Below are positions 62,403-64,000 of a stretch of DNA of 64,000 nt, piece after piece. The translations under genes were made by a program, and so were the position numbers. Origin of the DNA: Pseudomonas sp. DY-1. GTDB lineage: Bacteria > Pseudomonadota > Gammaproteobacteria > Pseudomonadales > Pseudomonadaceae. Under the pieces are notes generated by a model. That model made no database searches and had not been told where the DNA came from. It saw only the letters and a program-made list of their open reading frames with translations. Numbering within the stretch: the first letter of the stretch is position 1; each line of letters begins with the position of its first letter. The stretch lies in NCBI RefSeq assembly GCF_003626975.1, contig NZ_CP032616.1, positions 3,782,001-3,846,000 of the forward strand, written 5' to 3'.

Positions 62403-63779
62403 TCAACACTCGATCGCGCTGACAGCCAGACCACCGCGCGAGGTTTCCTTGTACTTGTCGTGCATGTCGGCGCCGGTGTCACGCATGGTGCGGATCACCC
62501 GGTCCAGCGAGATGAAGTGCTCGCCATCGCCGCGCAGCGCCATCTGCGCCGCGTTGATCGCCTTCACCGCGGCTATCGCGTTGCGTTCGATGCACGGCAC
62601 CTGCACCAGCCCGCCCACCGGGTCGCAGGTCAGCCCGAGGTTGTGCTCCAGGCCGATCTCGGCGGCATTCTCCAGCTGCGCCGGGGTCGCCCCCAGCACT
62701 TCCGCCAGCCCCGCCGCCGCCATCGCGCAGGCCGAGCCGACTTCGCCCTGGCAGCCCACTTCGGCACCCGAGATGGACGCGTTCTTCTTGCACAGGATGC
62801 CCACCGCCGCCGCGCCGAGGAAGAAGTTCACCACGTCGTCCTCGGTGGCCTCGGGGTTGAAGCGCATGTAGTAGTGCAGCACCGCCGGGATGATCCCCGC
62901 CGCGCCGTTGGTGGGCGCGGTGACCATGCGTCCGCCGGCGGCGTTTTCCTCGTTCACCGCCAGGGCGTAGAGGTTCACCCATTCCATCGCGCTCATGGTG
63001 CTGCCGATCACGTTCGGCTTGCCCAGTTCCTGCAGGCTGCGGTGCAGCTTGGCGGCGCGCCGGCGCACGTTCAGCCCGCCGGGCAGGATGCCTTCGTGGC
63101 CGAGACCATTGCTCACGCATTCCTGCATGGCGTCCCAGAGTTTCAGCAGTCCGGCGCGGATCTCCGCCTCGCTGCGCCAGGCCTTCTCGTTGGCCAGCAT
63201 CAGTTCGGCAATGCGCAGGTTGTGGCGCTGGCAGAGTTCCAGCAGCTCTTCGGCGCTGGAGAAGTCGTAAGGCAGCTCGGTGGTGTCCTGGTCGAGCTGG
63301 CCGGAGCGGGCCTGGGCCTCGTCGACCACGAAGCCGCCACCGATGGAGTAGTAGGTGTCGCGGTGCAGCTCACCCGCCTCGCCTTCGACGATCAGCGTCA
63401 TGGCGTTGGGGTGGTACGGCAAGTTTTCCTCGAGCAGCAGCAGGTCGCGCTGCCAGTCGAAGGCCACCGGGTGGCTGCCGCCCAACAGCAGTTCGCAGGA
63501 CGCCTGCAGCGCCTCGATGCGCGGGGCGATCTGCTTCGGGTCGACCCGATCCGGCCATTCGCCCATCAGCCCGACCAGGGTCGCGCGGTCGGTGCCGTGG
63601 CCGACGCCGGTGGCCGACAGCGAGCCGTACAGGCGCACCTCGACCCGCGTCACCTGCTCCAGCAGGCCGCGCTCGCGCAGCGCCGTGGCAAACAGCGCCG
63701 CCGCCCGCATCGGGCCCACGGTGTGCGAGCTGGAAGGGCCGATACCGATCTTGAACAGGTCGAACACGCTGATAGCCAC
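62403..63779 (-). CDS. sdaB: L-serine dehydratase (ammonia-lyase), copy 2
   Basis: A 458-residue enzyme identical to copy 1 (17781-19157) except for two conservative replacements. The start codon is GTG rather than ATG, with GGAG upstream. Position beside gbdR matches the sda gene of P. aeruginosa (gene-order recollection), so this is probably the ancestral locus and copy 1 the derived or converted one. It turns serine, produced from betaine via GlyA, into pyruvate. Nucleotide similarity stops at the two ends of the reading frame. Confidence 0.95.
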   Translation of the reverse strand: MAISVFDLFKIGIGPSSSHTVGPMRAAALFATALRERGLLEQVTRVEVRLYGSLSATGVGHGTDRATLVGLMGEWPDRVDPKQIAPRIEALQASCELLLGGSHPVAFDWQRDLLLLEENLPYHPNAMTLIVEGEAGELHRDTYYSIGGGFVVDEAQARSGQLDQDTTELPYDFSSAEELLELCQRHNLRIAELMLANEKAWRSEAEIRAGLLKLWDAMQECVSNGLGHEGILPGGLNVRRRAAKLHRSLQELGKPNVIGSTMSAMEWVNLYALAVNEENAAGGRMVTAPTNGAAGIIPAVLHYYMRFNPEATEDDVVNFFLGAAAVGILCKKNASISGAEVGCQGEVGSACAMAAAGLAEVLGATPAQLENAAEIGLEHNLGLTCDPVGGLVQVPCIERNAIAAVKAINAAQMALRGDGEHFISLDRVIRTMRDTGADMHDKYKETSRGGLAVSAIEC

Positions 63780-63903
63780 GAGGCAACTCCGGTAAGGATC
63801 ACACTTGGCGCCATGATCGACATTTCAACGAAGCAAGGACTTCCCACACCGACTTGCTCGTATCCAAATACGTCGTGCCCGATGCACGGAACGGCCTGCC
63901 CTT
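63780..63903. promoter_or_regulatory. Promoter region of sda copy 2
   Basis: Contains CGTAT-CCAA-ATACG, an inverted repeat at 63859-63872, whose CGTATCC word also occurs in the operator-like motif of sda copy 1. The rest of the two upstream regions is unrelated. Confidence 0.45.
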
Positions 63904-64000
63904 GCGGGAGCGAATTCATTCGCGAAAGGTGTACGCAGTGACTCCACAAGGAAGAAAGGGGCAGGCCCAAGGCCTGCAATCGCGATTGAAATCGCTCCCA
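63904..64000. repeat. REP-like inverted pair at the window end
   Basis: GCGGGAGCGAATTCATTCGC faces GCGATTGAAATCGCTCCCA, with GCAGGCC/GGCCTGC inside. It is cut by the window edge. Confidence 0.75.

Noticed and set aside
11124..64000. CRISPR-like arrays from the recurring 20-35 base repeats
   Set aside because: The repeats are dispersed, inverted and palindromic, with no regular spacers and no cas genes. They are REP-like elements.
1..64000. Insertion sequences, prophage genes, tRNA or rRNA genes
   Set aside because: No transposase, integrase, phage structural gene or obvious tRNA/rRNA sequence was recognised by reading. A tRNA search program would be needed for certainty.

Overview
The window is about 64 kb of a high-GC Pseudomonas chromosome. 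This rests on the choline/glycine betaine/carnitine catabolic genes with Pseudomonas-type protein sequences, a GbdR and a CdhR regulator, and several families of Pseudomonas REP-like intergenic palindromes. Gene order resembles the P. aeruginosa fdhA-to-gbdR region (known organisation), read here from the fdhA end, with insertions. The species cannot be set from the window.

Layout. 1-675: 3' end of a QEGLA/DUF1704 metallopeptidase-like gene. 790-9707 (minus): glyA-soxBDAG-purU-fdhA, which turns sarcosine into glycine, serine and C1 units and handles the formaldehyde and formate. 10088: divergent AraC-type (GATR) regulator. 11303-19157 (minus): a creatinine/creatine block (NCS1 permease, creatininase, MFS transporter, creatinase, shortened GATR regulator, L-serine dehydratase) that feeds creatinine through sarcosine and serine to pyruvate. 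19672-26706: thioesterase, hydrolase, thioesterase, a small secreted protein, threonine aldolase, an EF-G-like GTPase and a glutathione transferase, separated by repeat-rich intergenic DNA. 27000-29757: divergent gbcB/gbcA (glycine betaine to dimethylglycine), followed by a probable 29-residue membrane protein.

30249-41868: an accessory island with a compact chaperone-usher fimbrial cluster and a Roc/Sad-like signalling set (two LuxR-type response regulators, a REC-EAL protein, a large hybrid sensor kinase). 41899-46684: carnitine genes (cdhB, cdhA, cdhC, caiX, divergent cdhR). 46752-51878: NAD-dependent formate dehydrogenase (fdsGBAD). 52477-60747: dimethylglycine operon (dipeptidase-like protein, DUF5943 protein, dgcA, dgcB, etfA, etfB, small protein). 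60903-62006: gbdR. 62403-63779: a second, almost identical L-serine dehydratase gene.

Together these genes form one funnel: carnitine to betaine, to dimethylglycine, to sarcosine (joined by creatinine via creatine), to glycine, serine and pyruvate. Methyl carbon leaves through methylene-THF/formyl-THF, formaldehyde and formate, and formate dehydrogenase can recover NADH. The most unusual points are a GATR regulator lacking about 70 residues of its amidotransferase-like domain, a shared operator-like motif before three creatinine-block genes, six copies of a helically phased DnaA-box-like repeat, an RcsB-box-like palindrome in the fimbrial/Roc island, a dipeptidase homologue lacking metal ligands, and a mosaic pair of sda genes flanking 43 kb.
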